A program made the translations under genes and the position numbers. Positions 48,401 through 60,295 of a DNA stretch of 64,000 nt are shown piece after piece. The stretch lies in assembly GCF_902459465.1 (NCBI RefSeq), contig NC_047066.1, positions 7,815,047 through 7,879,046 of the forward strand, written 5' to 3'. The DNA comes from Asterias rubens (Eukaryota > Echinodermata > Asteroidea > Forcipulatida > Asteriidae). Each line of letters starts with the position of its first letter. Positions within the stretch are counted from its first letter, which is position 1. The notes under the pieces were generated by a model. The model was given only the letters and a program-made list of their open reading frames with translations. It ran no database searches and was not told where the DNA came from.

Positions 48401-49336
48401 GGCGAAAACAAAAACTTTTTTGAAATCAAAGAAGGTTCACCGTCCCTTAGAAATAGAAAGCTGAACTGTTGTTGTGTTTTTATTGTATAGTGTTGGTATA
48501 AGGCTGTAAAAGATGTACATGTATGTGATTAGTCTATGTTAGATCTTTAGCGCAAATAGCACTCTTCACTACTGGCGTCACTTTTGCTCAAGATACCTGG
48601 CTGTCTAATAAACCCTCCACTACTTTAACTGCGTCATCGACGCACCAAACTTTACTTGTAGTAGTGTCAGTAAACACAAGAAAACAGAAACCTTCGACAT
48701 GTACAGGCAAATGATAGTGAAATTATACATATTTAGTCTGAGATATGGTTACTCAGCTTCTGTTTTAAGCATTAGTGCAGATCGGGATTTGCACTGACTC
48801 TAACCCCTTGAGCAATGAGAGTACACAATCATTGCATGGCAAAAGTGAGGCTAAAATATATCCACTAAAGGATCAAGAGCTGCATGACTTCAAATTGGAC
48901 AAATCCCTAACATCACTAAAATATACAAATCCTCTGCATTTTACTCAATTTTGTTTTATGCATATTGAACAGTCATGCCCCCCCCCCCTCTCCCCTAGAC
49001 TTGACTCAAGTCCCAAAACTGTGAGAGTCCTTTTATTTTTCAGTCCCTATTTTCAGGTGAATTTGGCAAGTATGGCAAGTTTGATAGTAGGCGCTATATG
49101 CTTGGGACCTCTCGCACGAGAATGGAACTTGAATCAAGTCTACCCCCCCACACTAATTAATTCCCTGTTGCTAAGGAGTATTTGACTGCATTTAGCAATC
49201 CTATAATGAATATTTTTAATGATAATTTTTGTTGTTGATTATTGTCTGTTTTATTAACAGGATGTACATCGTCTTTACCGATCTTGCTCGGGATAATGTC
49301 GGATACAAAGGATCCACCATGGCAGCCATATTTTAG
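45464..49336 (+). CDS. MIF-like: Macrophage migration inhibitory factor-like protein, 3 exons
   Basis: Exons 45464-45571, 47578-47747 and 49261-49336 (phases 0 and 2) encode 117 residues, the usual MIF length of 115-118. The catalytic Pro directly follows the initiator Met (MPLLEI). Lys32 (DKP, counted after Met removal) and the Tyr equivalent to Tyr95 are kept. YIAVIVRPD, SFGGSTEPCA, GKIGG and DNVGYKGST match the family closely. Differences from human MIF: the second Cys of the CxxC motif (Cys59) is Val, Ile64 is Ala, and Asn97 is Val, so redox and tautomerase-pocket properties probably differ. MIF proteins are small homotrimeric cytokine-like tautomerases, exported without a signal peptide; none is seen here. 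Intron 1 holds five 136-bp tandem repeats and a SINE. A second, damaged copy lies 9 kb downstream. Confidence 0.93.
46052..46731. repeat. Five tandem copies of a 136-bp unit (MIF-like intron 1)
   Basis: The unit begins ATGGATGAATTATCTTTCCA and recurs every 136 bases (46055, 46191, 46327, 46463, 46599). Copies are almost identical; the only difference I saw is TATAAAC in the first copy where the others have TATTAAC. Confidence 0.97.
47158..47466 (+). mobile_element. tRNA-Leu-derived SINE (MIF-like intron 1)
   Basis: ATGGCCAAGCGGATAAGAGT (A box), GGGTTTGAATCGCGG (B box), TGTCCCTGAGCAAGACAC, then GCGCTATATAAAAACTGG and a TTATTATTG-type tail. Confidence 0.85.
47911..48258. mobile_element. Family A TTAA MITE (MIF-like intron 2)
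   Basis: TTAA-AGGCACCATACACTATCGG at left and CCAAGGTGTACAGTGCC-TTAA at right. Confidence 0.85.
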
Positions 49337-49808
49337 GATTCAACCAAAAAAAACAAAAAAAACAATCTATGATGAATAATTTTGTATGATTCTTGCTTCT
49401 GCCAAAATGTTATTTAATGGTTAAATTGGGGGGGGGGGGGGCAATGCTTTTACCAAATTCATCTAAAATGTCATGCGTTGCTAAGTAGTGTTTTATATTA
49501 GTGTAGCTTTCTCATAATTACTGAAATGTTAAAAATAGTGACAAAAGTATTAATTTATTGTAACAGTAAATTGGCTATAAATGTTTGCCTACTTTTCAAG
49601 CAAATCATTGAGTCCTGAAATATCCTTAATGTGTCATTATGTCAATCATTCATGTCCACAGATTTCCTTAATTTGTCAATCAACTCATAACCTCCAATTT
49701 CCTTAATATCAACTCAACAGTCCTGAAATATCCTCCATAAATCATTCAACTCATGTCCACAAATTGCCCTAATATACGGTCTAGTAGACATGAAGAACCA
49801 AATTTTGT

Positions 49809-50164
49809 TTAAAGGCAGTGGACACTATTGGTAATTACTCAAAATAATTATTTTAGCATAAAACCTTTCTTGGTACGAGTAATGGGGTGAGGTTGATAGT
49901 ATAAACATTGTGAGAAACGGCTCCCTCTGAAGTAATGTAGTTTTCGAGAAAGAAGTGATTTTCCACGAATTTGATTTTGAGACCTCAGATTTAGAATTTG
50001 AGGTCTCGAAATCAAGCATCTGAAAGCACACAACTTCGTGTGACAAGGGTGTTTTTTCTTTCATTATTATCTCGCAACTTCGACGACTGATTGAGCTCAA
50101 ATTTTCACAGGTTTGTCATTTTATGCATATGTTGAGATATACCAATAGTGTCCAGTGTCTTTAA
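49809..50164. mobile_element. Family A TTAA MITE, full length
   Basis: TTAA-AGGCAGTGGACACTATTGG; hairpin GACCTCAGATTTAGAATTTG centre; right end GTGTC-TTAA. Confidence 0.9.
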
Positions 50165-50339
50165 TCTACAAGTGTGAGTTATAAATTAAAAACAGTTTGC
50201 ATGCGTTTGAGCACAGCCAAAGAGAAATATTAATTATTAAAGTACTAGATATCTATATGTTTGATATTCTTTAGTTTACATCACACAGTTTTATTGCAGA
50301 TTAATAACGGGGAACTTAAATTGTGTATGTTATATTATA

Positions 50340-50345
50340 AATAAA
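50340..50345 (+). promoter_or_regulatory. Candidate polyadenylation signal for the MIF-like gene
   Basis: AATAAA about 1 kb after the stop codon, after a family A repeat copy. Motif only; weak support. Confidence 0.25.
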
Positions 50346-50429
50346 GAAAAACAAGAAGAATTCAGTCACAGTGTGCTTGTGGTTTTGTTAATAATTGTAA
50401 TCGTCGGTAACAAAACTAGTTTTGTGAAC

Positions 50430-51240
50430 TATCGAAAAAGTTTCTTTGCGAAAGTACTCGGCAGCACACGTCGCAATTTCTTTGCATTTTGTTTACTCTC
50501 TATCCCCACCCCCTTTAGCTGTTAAATCTGCCTCGTCATAGTTAAGAATATTTTGAGAGCCTTTAGAAAAGATTCATGACCTAAGAATAGTTCCTTTTCG
50601 TGAAATACTCAGCAGCCAAACGTCGCAATTTCTTCTAAAATCTGCCTAGTCATGGTTAAGAATATTTTTAGAGCCTCGACCCTTCGCTCTGTGCGTTTTC
50701 TCCCTATTCAGTGGGAAGGTGCAGCCATAGATGTGCGCGATTTGGTTACTCGATGTGACAAGGTGTAACCCCGCCCCTCCTATTGTATCTCTTTTGTGTT
50801 CTTAAAATCTCACGAAATTCTTTAGAGGATTTTTTGGGGGTAATTTTTTGTCTTCCATACATTAGAGGAAAATAGTGTGTGTATAGCGGGCATGGCAGTG
50901 GCTTCAAGAAGGTTATGCCCTCATATTTTCCCCCTTATATGGCGTCTTATAACACAAGGGAAAGTAAAGAACAATATTTTTCTCCATAAGGAATTTCTAA
51001 AGGGGATGTTTGCTTCAAGGAATCTTGTATACAAAGTTTATAGAATGAGGGATTGTAACAGGGACAGCGGAGGAAAGAAGAATATTGCTCCGCAGAGATT
51101 CAAAAACAGGAAGGAGTGAACAGTTTTCTCTCGGGAGTTGGGCCCAATTGCTAACAAATTCATAGTTTCGAAATCGTTGTTAACAATTTTTAGGGCAAGA
51201 CAAACGGAGAGTCCGCGTCAAACCATGGAGGAAGAAAGTC
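50430..51240. repeat. Repeat block also present inverted at 54620-55480
   Basis: Shared pieces (one strand versus the other) include CATAGATGTG, AAACGCACAGAGCGAAGG, CCATGACTAGGCAGATTTT, GGAGAGTCCGCGTCAAACC and CCATGGAGGAAGAAA. The order is kept, so this is one diverged long repeat in two orientations. Confidence 0.65.
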
Positions 51241-51413
51241 AACTGACTTACCAATTTACTGTGGGTCACACTGGGTCTTACCCATACGAAAAGTTGATGT
51301 GATAAAATGTTTCCATTGGGATGCTTTGCCACGGCTATATCCAAATTTAGAAACTGCCCCCCCCCAAAAAAAAAAAGAGGATCTAACCCGGATTTCTGGG
51401 TTACTTCTGTCTG

Positions 51414-51588
51414 ACCAGGGGTGGATTTCACAAAGGTAGTCCTAACTTAGGACTAGTCTTAGGCAATGCTAAGGGATGGGACTGGTCCTATAAGTAACTC
51501 ATCCTAATATAGGACTGGTCCTATCTCTTAGCATTGCCTAGGACTAGTCCTAAGTTAGGACTTTACCTTTGTGAAGTCCACCCCAGGG
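51414..51588. mobile_element. Family D palindrome
   Basis: CCAGGGGTGGATTTCACAAA at left, TTTGTGAAGTCCACCCCAGG at right; long stem with GTCCTAACTTAGGACTAGTC. Confidence 0.9.
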
Positions 51589-51703
51589 ACTTTTCTTTTT
51601 TAGTGTGGCTCATCGCGCCATTGTTTGTCTACGGTATGTTTAGTATATCATAAATACAGAAGAATAAGAACAGTTCACTCAGTTTGCTTGTAGTTTACTT
51701 TTT

Positions 51704-52053
51704 TTAAAGGAACGTTACAGAATTGGTAAGAAAACAAAATCGTGAAGATCACAGATTTACATCAAACTTACACGGTCTAATGATGATGATAATAGAAAAC
51801 ATCCCTTGAAATATTTTGGCCTGAAATGTCATATTTGATGAGAAAAAAATTATTTAACTATTCATTTTGTTTTTGCATCATTGTCATGCTAAATGTGTGA
51901 TCGGTGTTTCACTATTTTCTCGTGACCCAGACGCCTGATCGATCTCAAACTTCTACAGGTTTGTCAGTTTATGTATATGGTGGATTACATAAAGTGCTTA
52001 CACTGCCAGCAACTGTTTTGTTAGAAAAAAACAATTCTGTAATGTTCCTTTAA
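51704..52053. mobile_element. Family C TTAA MITE
   Basis: TTAA-AGGAACGTTACAGAATTGG at left and CAATTCTGTAATGTTCC-TTAA at right. The only copy of this family in the window. Confidence 0.85.
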
Positions 52054-52067
52054 TCATCGCTGACAGA

Positions 52068-52500
52068 ACTTGATTTGTGAACTATGGCAAAAGTTTCTCT
52101 ACGTGAAATACTCAACAACCCCCATGTCCCAATTTCTACCCCCTTATTTTGGCTCTAAAATCTGGCTAGTCATGGTTAAGAATATTTTGAGAGCCTATAG
52201 AAAATCCTCATGGGACCTAGAAATAGTTTCTTTACGTAAAATGCTCAGCAGCCCGCGTCGCAAATTCTTTGCATTTTGATTACTCTTTACCCCCTTATGT
52301 TTTGCTCTAAAATTCTGCCCAGTCATGGTTAAATGTTTTGAGAGCCTTGAAAATGTTCATAAGACCCTTAGAAATAGTTCCTTTACGTAAAATACTCAGC
52401 AGCCCCGTCTTGCATTTTCTTTGCATTTTAGTTACTCTTTACCCCACCCCCTAGTTTGGCTCTAAAATCTGCCTAGGCATGGTTAAGAATATACTTTGGG
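52068..52500. repeat. Degenerate tandem units, about 130 bp each
   Basis: Three units, each with TTTCTTTACGTAAAATGCTC-type, CAGCAGCCCGCGTCGCAA-type and CTAGTCATGGTTAAGAATAT-type segments; related units occur at 50430-50690 and, inverted, at 55195-55480. Confidence 0.75.
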
Positions 52501-52970
52501 TCTGCGTGTACTAATCAGCGAGGTACACCTAGCAGATTAGGCTATGTGCACGCGTCTTCAGTTTTTGTATCTACAACAAGGAGCTGACGTAAGATCACTT
52601 GCGTAATTTTGTGGGTGATGTGGGTGGGGCCAAGTAGAGTGGTGGTGGTTTGTTAAGACGACGATGAGACGGCAGGTTGGATTCATTTCGACTACTAAAG
52701 GTTGAGCGAGGAGGAGCGAAGACAATCTCTTCTTAAAAAAACTTCAGTTTGCACTTTCTTTGTAATCCGGCAAGTTTTTTTTTTTTGTGCCACAAATATT
52801 ATTGACTGCTACTGCCGTTATGGTTATATCTATACTACTCGGGGTGTAATCTATTACTAGCTATAATAAAACTTATACCACCTTGACGAAAGTAGCAGTC
52901 AATACATTCGTACTATTAAAAGGTAGAAGTAGATAACAAATTGTTCAAAAGATATCCTTGTTTTAATCCG

Positions 52971-53359
52971 TTAAAGACACTGGACAGTATTGGTAAGTGT
53001 CAAAGACCAGTCTTCTCACTAAGTGTATCTCAACATATGCATAAAATAACAAACCTGTGAAAAATTGAGCTCAACTGGTCCTCGAAGTTGCGAGATATGA
53101 ATGAAATAAAAACACCCTTGTCATACGAAGTTGTCAGGCTTTTATAAGATGATTGATTTCGAGACCTCAAATTCTAAATCTGGGGTCTCGAAATCAAATT
53201 CGTGAAAAATTACTTCTTTCTCGAAAACTACGTCACTTCAGAGGGAGCCGTTTCTCACAATGTTTTATACTATCAACCTCCTCCCATTACTTGTCACCAA
53301 GTAAGGTTTTATGCTAATAAGTATTTTGAGTAATTACCAATAGTGTCCACAGCCTTTAA
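52971..53359. mobile_element. Family A TTAA MITE, full length
   Basis: TTAA-AGACACTGGACAGTATTGG at left, TCTGGGGTCTCGAAATCAAA inside, right end TGTCCACAGCC-TTAA. Confidence 0.9.
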
Positions 53360-53739
53360 AAGACTAGCAAATTACAAAGAAACTGCATAAGCTTGCGTAG
53401 AAGTTCTGTAAGTTTTACTGAAAGCATGTTAGTAGCTGTCCATAGACCTTATCGCAAATACCAATGCGCAAGCGCAGACTGTTGAATGAGGTGCATTGTG
53501 GGATAGATATGGATCAAATTTGGATACCAGCAAGACCACAATGCACCTAATTCCAAGCTTTACGCGCGCGCCCCGGTATTTGCGAAAAGGTCTATGGAAG
53601 TTTAATGCTTGACTGAATCTAAACATCTAAGTAAGTAGCAAATGGTATTAAAAAAGCTCACTTTCATTTTGTTTTGTCAAGTATTCCGTGGACAGTTTGC
53701 AAGAGTACCTTTATTAAAATAGACAGAACTCCTGTTGGG

Positions 53740-53882
53740 AAGTCTTTTATTATTATTCAAATTATTTGAGTGAGAAATTACCTCTTTCTCGAAAACTACA
53801 TCACTTCAGAAGGAGTCGTTTCTCACAATGTTTCAACAGCTCTCCTTTTTATGCTGATAATTATTTTTAATTACGAAAAATG
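53740..53882. mobile_element. Partial family A MITE
   Basis: Contains CTCTTTCTCGAAAACTACAT and GTCGTTTCTCACAATGTTT; both outer ends missing. Confidence 0.6.
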
Positions 53883-54358
53883 TGTCTGTATAGTTATTAG
53901 AAGTGTTTTTTATTGAAATGTTTAAACAAATTGTTTCTTATTGTATCCAAGTGATTGGCAACAAAAATGTTTTCCACCCATCAAATACTATAACCTGTAT
54001 AACTGAGTTCTGCAACTAAACCTGTAGGCCTATTACTTCATTCTATATAGAAGTACATTATAATTATTTCCCTTCCTCGCGCCTTAATATAGTCAAGTCC
54101 GACTTTTGGTATACATTTTTGTTGATTTTTTAAAAAATAAAAAAAGAAGCATGTGTAGGCCTACAGAAAATAATTGGCCTTGATTTGAGGAAACAAAACA
54201 TGTTTTACATGAGAGGTTGAAAGTTATTGTTGGTGCAATTTCTTAAAGCTCGTTTGGCCTATATATCTACAAGAGTAATAATTTTGTTAATATACTGAAT
54301 TTAATCGCGATAACATCTGCTGTTTTCTTTGTATAGCTTCTTTTAAGTTAGCTTCAAG

Positions 54359-55927
54359 ATGCCTCTGCTCACTATCAGCACCAATGTCAAGAAAGAGAAG
54401 ATCCCTGCCGACTTTCTGAAGACGGCATCCGTTGCTATGCACGAGACCGTCGGGAAACCATGAGAGGTTGGTATTAAAACAAAATCTGGCACGAACCCCC
54501 GTGCTTTTTGAAAAGTTATAGTTAAGATGGGAAAGATGATTTCTGAACTATGTTTACGTAAAAAAAATGCTATTTGAAAATAACTTTCGAGAAACAAAAC
54601 TTGTCGCACAACTTTTTTAAAGCGCCATCGCTATACTTTGCCCGCTATGTGGCAAAGGCTGCCCCCCACCCCCCAAATAAGTTCTCTTATACCATGGAGG
54701 AAGAAAACCCTCCATGCTTATACGCAACACACTTTTTTCATCTTGATATACAAAAGGACCTCTACCCTCCTAAAATCCTCAAAAGAATGTCAAAGAATCT
54801 GGTTGAAATCTGGACAATGGCTTCAAATTCCGAGTCGGTTTGACGCGGACTCTCCATTTTGTATCGGTGTTGTTTTGTCAAAAGTTAATAAAAAGCGTAA
54901 TCGTGGCTTTGAAACCGTGACTTTGTTTGCAAATGGGTTAAACTTCCGTGAAAACTTGTCACACATTCTTAAAGCTCCGTCTGTATATGCTCGCTACACA
55001 CACTCTTTACATCTGATACAGAAGTCAGAAGTACCCAAAGAATTCCTGAGATTCTAAGTACGCAACACAAAAGGAGAGTGTGTGTCTTGGGGGCGGGGTA
55101 CACCCCACTTATCGAGCCCAACAACGGCCATCGCTCATCACGGCTCTCCCACCGTCTCTTTCCAAATTGCACACTAACACATCTATGGCTGCAGCTTCGC
55201 ACTGAATAGGTAGAAAACGCACAGAGCGAAGGCCTCATGAATATTTTCTAGGCTCTCAAAATGTTCTAAACCATGACTAGGCAGATTTTGGAGCCAAAAT
55301 AAGGGGGTCACAGAGTAAACAATTAACAAAATACAAAGAAATTGCGACGTGGGGCTGTTCAGTATTTTACGCAAAGGAACTATTCCTGGTAGATCTTATG
55401 AATATTTGCTAGGCTTACAATATTTTTACCATGACAAGACAGATTTTCGGAGGCCTAAAGGAGGTACCGTGTAAAAGTGTTACACTATTGATTGCGACAT
55501 TTTGGCTATTAAATGTTTGGTGTAACAACAAATTGGTAACCAAAAATAAAGAACAGTTTGTTTAATGCACTGTACAAATTCCGTAGTTACTGATGAGTGG
55601 AACAAACCATACTGGAAACTGACTGAGTTCGTCTTTTTCTCCTTGTTATTTCTCTTAGTCATGATGTTGAACCTACACAATTTTTGTCAATTCTTATTGA
55701 GTCTGATTCCATCATTTGTTGTGTTTTTCCCTCTCCCTACACCCCCTTCCCTATAGGCCATTTCAGTGTACGTAAACCCAGATCAGGATGATGGCATTTG
55801 GAGGAAGCGCAGAACCATGTGCAAAGGTCGACTTCATCAGCGCTGGAAAGATCGGAAAAGAAGAGAACAAGAAACACACAACGGCAATCACAGCACTCAT
55901 GGAGAAACTGGGCGTGCCATCTAACAG
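54359..55927 (+). pseudogene. Disrupted second MIF-like copy (two exons visible)
   Basis: Exon 1 (54359-54466) is exactly as long as that of the upstream MIF-like gene (108 bases) and starts MPLLTISTNVKKEKIPADFL, but codon 35 is TGA where the intact gene has ATG. Exon 2 (55757-55927) has 171 bases against 170 in the intact gene: an extra base after the PDQ codons shifts the frame before MAFGGSAEPCAKVDF. Both exons keep good splice sites (ctatag acceptor, GTATGT donor). No exon 3 like the MYIVFTDL exon was found in the following 6 kb. The simplest reading is a decayed tandem duplicate. Sequencing or assembly error is possible for the single-base insertion but less so for the stop. Confidence 0.8.
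54620..55480. repeat. Inverted partner of the 50430-51240 repeat (inside broken MIF-like copy)
   Basis: Lies between the two exons of the broken MIF copy. Also carries two related segments of its own (near 54600 and 54950) that share ACTTGTCxCACA and GCTATACTTTGCCCGCTA-like sequence, so it is internally duplicated. Confidence 0.6.
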
Positions 55928-55940
55928 GTATGTAATAAAG

Positions 55941-56271
55941 GTTTAGGCACTGGACACCCTTTGTCATGATATTGTTAAAGACTAGTCTTAAAGACCAGTC
56001 TTCTCACTTGGTGTACCTCAACGTATATGCATAAAATAACCTGTGAAAATTCGAACTCAATTGGTCGTCGAAGTTGCGAGATAATAATGGAATAAAAAAC
56101 ACTCTCTTATCACACGAAGTTGTGTGCTTTCAGATTCTAAATCTGAGGTCTCGAATTCAAATTCGTGGAAAACTACTTCTTTCTCGAAAACTACATTACT
56201 TCAGAGGGAGCCGTTTATCACAATGTTTTATACTATCAACAGCTCCCCATTAATCGTTACCAAGAAAGCCT
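55941..56271. mobile_element. Family A MITE
   Basis: GGCACTGGACACCCTTTGTC at left, TCTAAATCTGAGGTCTCG inside; its right end is cut where the next family A copy begins. Confidence 0.8.
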
Positions 56272-56640
56272 TTAAAGACAGTGGACACTGTTGGTAATTG
56301 TCAAAGACCAGTTTTCTCACTTAGTGTTTCACAACGTATGCATAAAATAACAAACCTGTGAAAGTTTGAGGGCAATTGGTCGTCAAAGTTGCGAGATAAT
56401 AATGAAAGAAAAAACACCATGGTCACACGCGAAGTTGTGTGCTTTCAGATGCTCGATTTCGAGACCCCAAATTCTAAATCTGAGGTCTCGAAATCAAATT
56501 CGTGGAAAATAACTTCTTTCTCGAAAACTACATTACGTCAAAGTTTTACACTATCATTAGCTCCCAATTACTCATTACCAAGAAAGGTTCCAGGCAAATA
56601 ATTATTTTGAGTAACTACCAATAGTGTCCACTGCCTTTAA
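56272..56640. mobile_element. Family A TTAA MITE, abutting the preceding copy
   Basis: TTAA-AGACAGTGGACACTGTTGG at left, CCAATAGTGTCCACTGCC-TTAA at right. Confidence 0.9.
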
Positions 56641-58069
56641 GATAAATTCATTTCAAACAAAATCAAATCTTTGTGTGGGTGTGTGTGCGTGTGTTTTGAT
56701 TTTGTAATAGCTGCCTGTCCTTTTGCCTTTCTTATTTGTGTTTCTCTTGGCCCATTCCACACCAGTTTTGTTTCCCATAACCCCATTCTCAATCTGTCCT
56801 TGTTTCTTCGCTATTTGGTCATGTGACTTTGTTCCCCCTGTCACCCCGACTCTATCCTTTATCTCTTTCTTTTTTTCACCTTTATCTTGTATAGGCCATT
56901 TAAATTATTTAGAATAATATAATAATTGCGACTCGTTCTTATTTACCTGGTTGTGTATTGTATTTTTAATATTTGAATTAGGTACTTTTGTTTTGCTTAA
57001 TTTGTTTATTCATGTTTGTACATGTCCTTGGAATGCTGAATTGAATACTCCTTTTATATCTTTTTATTGGCAACTTTGATAGGTCTTGGGCTCAATTTAT
57101 GAGCTTGCTCAACCTTCAGAATGCGCACGGCTCTATAGCATTATCTGCAATATTGAACAATTTATGCAGCTGATATGTAGTACCATTCATAAGTAAATAT
57201 TCATATCAAACCATTTTAGTGATATAACTCTATTGATGAAAGTGTAGATTATTTTTATGACTGTAGATTCGTTACGTATGTACGAATCTACAGTTGAGTG
57301 TGTATTAGTTCAACTTTAAAATGACTGTCTTTCCAAAAATAACATGATGGGATGGGAAAACATCAGCTGACTACACATGTTATATTTCAATTGCCAAAAA
57401 CATTTTTCCACAGTTATAACAATTTACTTTAGTAAAAACATAATTTCAAACAAATTGTCTCGATAGTGTTACAAGCACTGTACAATATACTTTTATAAAT
57501 TTTGCAAATACTTATAAATGTGACCAAAACGTCGTTTTACAAAATACAAAGATTGATGGGGAAAATAGTGTAAGCCAGAGAAAGTGTAGATTCGTGATTG
57601 CAATGTAGGCCTACTCGCCTTCTGCTCGTAAATTATAGCAACGTATGTCAAAGCAGGTGTGATGTGTCTTTAGAAAAAAATTTTAAACCGAAAGTTATAA
57701 TTTTTCAGTTGGTTGATGCAATGGTGCCAACATTTCTCAGTTCAGTTATGAATTTGAACAAGCTTCTCAACAATGCTTGAACTGTTGGTTGTTTATTATT
57801 TATTGATGTCAAACACACGTCCCCATGCCTTTGATAAAAAAAAAATCACATTTCTCTCGTAGCTATATTTATTTGGTTAAGAAACTCGAGGATATTTAAT
57901 TATGCGCACTTTATTTATGACATGTGAATACTAATAAAGTGTTTAGTACCTCTTAAATACCAAGAGTTGTTTTCGTAAGTTGAATTTTCTTTTCAGTTTA
58001 TGTTGTCGAAAGTGTTTTCTAAGCATGTGCATTACAAATGGCGATTGGCAAATAGCGTAATTATGTGTC

Positions 58070-58430
58070 GTAGCCGAGCGGTCTAGGGCCGGACCCAAGC
58101 CTCGGTGATGTCAGCAGCAGAGTGTCGGTTCGAATCCCGGTCATGGCACGTACTTGTGTCCTTGAGAAGGCATTAAACCATAATTTGCTTCGTAAAACAG
58201 TTGGGAAAGTATTGTATTCTGCTCTACCACCCAGGCTCCTTTAGTGGATGATACACGTGACCATATCATTACGACTGTGAAGGGGGGGGGGGTATACCCT
58301 GCTTCAGCCCGTAGAGCATTGGTGGCAAGGTGCCCCTTGGGGCAGCTGATTTTGGTTGGTAGGTGTAGCCCTCACCTCACAGTGGTCGTGAGGTCTTGGG
58401 ATCATGACCAAGATACAGAGAAACCTCAAT
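58070..58430 (+). mobile_element. tRNA-derived SINE, variant tail
   Basis: GTCGTAGCCGAGCGGTCTAG (A box) and GTCGGTTCGAATCCCGG (B box) look like tRNA-Leu, but the T-stem and acceptor stem do not pair properly. The tail (CCAGGCTCCTTTAGTGGATG and following) is also found near 13125-13200. Confidence 0.75.
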
Positions 58431-58925
58431 GAATACACGAGTAAGATGAGCCTGCTTCATGACGTCGATTTGTATACATTTATTTATTTTAAAACTATCT
58501 CATATCTATTTTCTTTATAGGGTCTGTATACGTTTGGTGATGCCTTTGAAAATTAATGGCAGTACAAACTTACTCGCTAAGTATAGTGTAAGAAGCACAC
58601 CAGCTTTGAATGCATTTTTTTTTAACTTGTCACTTGAAATACAGCGGCTATGGTACCCATTGTAATTGTGTATTCCAATAATGCAGGTATAAATTTTCTG
58701 CGTGGACATTAACGCTTCAGATTTTAGGCAATATGCCTATCTCAAAAATGCAACCTCCTCTTGAAATGAAGTTTTCACAGTGTAGGTGGTAAATCTACAA
58801 CTATACTGATTAAAACAAACTGTGAGTTCCCATTTTACAAAGCACAAACAATCCATGTAAAAAGACTGGATTGCACAGACGTAAAAAAAACAACTTAAAG
58901 TATTTAAAACACTGAATAATAATAA

Positions 58926-59338
58926 TATAAGTTTTCTCGGTCAATTTCGGAAAATGAGCAGCCAATTTAACCACCAAGCTATTCTATTTCGCATGAAATC
59001 GAAGCTACTGAAAAGGGTCATTCGATTTCGTTTTATGATTAGTCAAATGTCGTGTTGCGTCATTCGATTTAACAAAATAATCATTCAATTTAACAATTCA
59101 TCAAAGCAGCTTTCAAATTCGCAGACGCTTCTTGGGGCGGTTGTGTCACGAAAAAGAATGACGGTATGCTAAATTGAACAGAGTGCTAAAGGAATTTGAC
59201 TCGACTCAAAACGAAATTGAACGGCCGAATTCTGAATTTAAAACGCAGTAAAAACCGGAGAGGCAAAACAGCTTCAATTCGAACGCATGAAAATGAAATT
59301 GGCTGCTCATTTGTCGAATTTGACCGAGAAAACCTATA
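58926..59338. mobile_element. DNA element, about 413 bp with about 45-bp inverted ends
   Basis: TATAAGTTTTCTCGGTCAA and AATGAGCAGCCAATTT at left, mirrored by AAATTGGCTGCTCATTTG and TTGACCGAGAAAACCTATA at right. Flanked by AATAATAAT-type sequence on both sides. Confidence 0.8.
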
Positions 59339-60295
59339 ATAATAATGATTACATGTATATCACAGGGGTTTACTCCTCTGCACCATACTTTTGGTGTACT
59401 TGGTGGTTTTACGAATCCTGCAATGGTGTAACTTCGGTAAAAACAGAATCGTATCAACACATCACTCTTTATCCCGATGCAATAAAGCACCACGGATGTT
59501 AATCCTGGGGATGAGCCCCGCCCCACCCCCATTTTTGGAGGGGGCGGTCAATACCATCATCAACAGAGAATCGAGGTGGCTAAACTCCAATATTGAGAAA
59601 AGAATGATCAAAATCACATACAATGTGCACGCTATAATTGTCTCTTATAGATTAATATACCATGGAATGACTACCCTCTATCCAACACACAGCTAGCATA
59701 CACTCCCTCTCCCTGACCGCACCCATGTACTCAACATACCCCAAAATTTCACCCATTGAAAACTTCATACTTGACCGGAACATAATGCCCTAAGGAATTT
59801 CTGGGGGGGGGAGGGGGAACTTACCACTGCAGACCCAAATAAGGCAAAGCATTTAAAACAAAGACACAGAATAACTACCTACTGGCCCTGCTAAGCTCAC
59901 AGCTACTGAGGAGGGAAATACTATATACACATGTCTCCATGAGGTTAAATTCTGACAATTACAATAAACTTAGTTATTATTATTATAAGGTGCTGTAAAA
60001 GAAATGCATGGGGTGCGAATTGCATGCAACTGGGCAGCCGTTGATTTCCACCGAACTCGTCCAAACTTATTAATAATCTGAGGACCTTAGGCCGAGTTAG
60101 ATTCCTGATAGACGATAGGAAATGTTGAACCCGCCCTAAATTAGGGCTCCTGAGCAAGGACGACTTACTCGTCCTGACTCGGTGTGGGATTAATCCTAGC
60201 GTTTCATGAAATCGGCTGCAGGGGAAGTTTACGCCGCGTCCCAGACTTGTCATCCCGAAAAAGGAATAAAAATAAGTTAGGGTGAGCTCAGCAGC

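Larger units (their letters stand above)
49337..54358. other. Between the two MIF-like copies
   Basis: Holds two full family A copies (49809, 52971) and one partial (53740), one family C element (51704), one family D copy (51414), and a degenerate array of about 130-bp units (50430-50700 and 52068-52500). No intact gene is seen; open frames near 50877-51119 match nothing I know. Confidence 0.5.

Noticed and set aside
50877-51119. 80-codon basic frame (ends in KNIAPQRFKNRKE)
   Set aside because: No family recognised and it lies in a repeat block; could be a fragment of an element protein but cannot be supported.
54574-55057. Overlapping frames between the exons of the broken MIF copy
   Set aside because: Located in the inverted repeat block; two internally related segments produce similar peptides, which points to repeat structure rather than a gene.
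58070-58150. Possible tRNA-Leu gene
   Set aside because: A and B boxes are present, but the T-stem has mismatches and the acceptor stem does not line up with the T-arm; it continues into a SINE tail.
58520-58665. Possible third exon of the broken MIF copy after a tttatag acceptor
   Set aside because: Translation shows stops and no resemblance to the MYIVFTDL exon.
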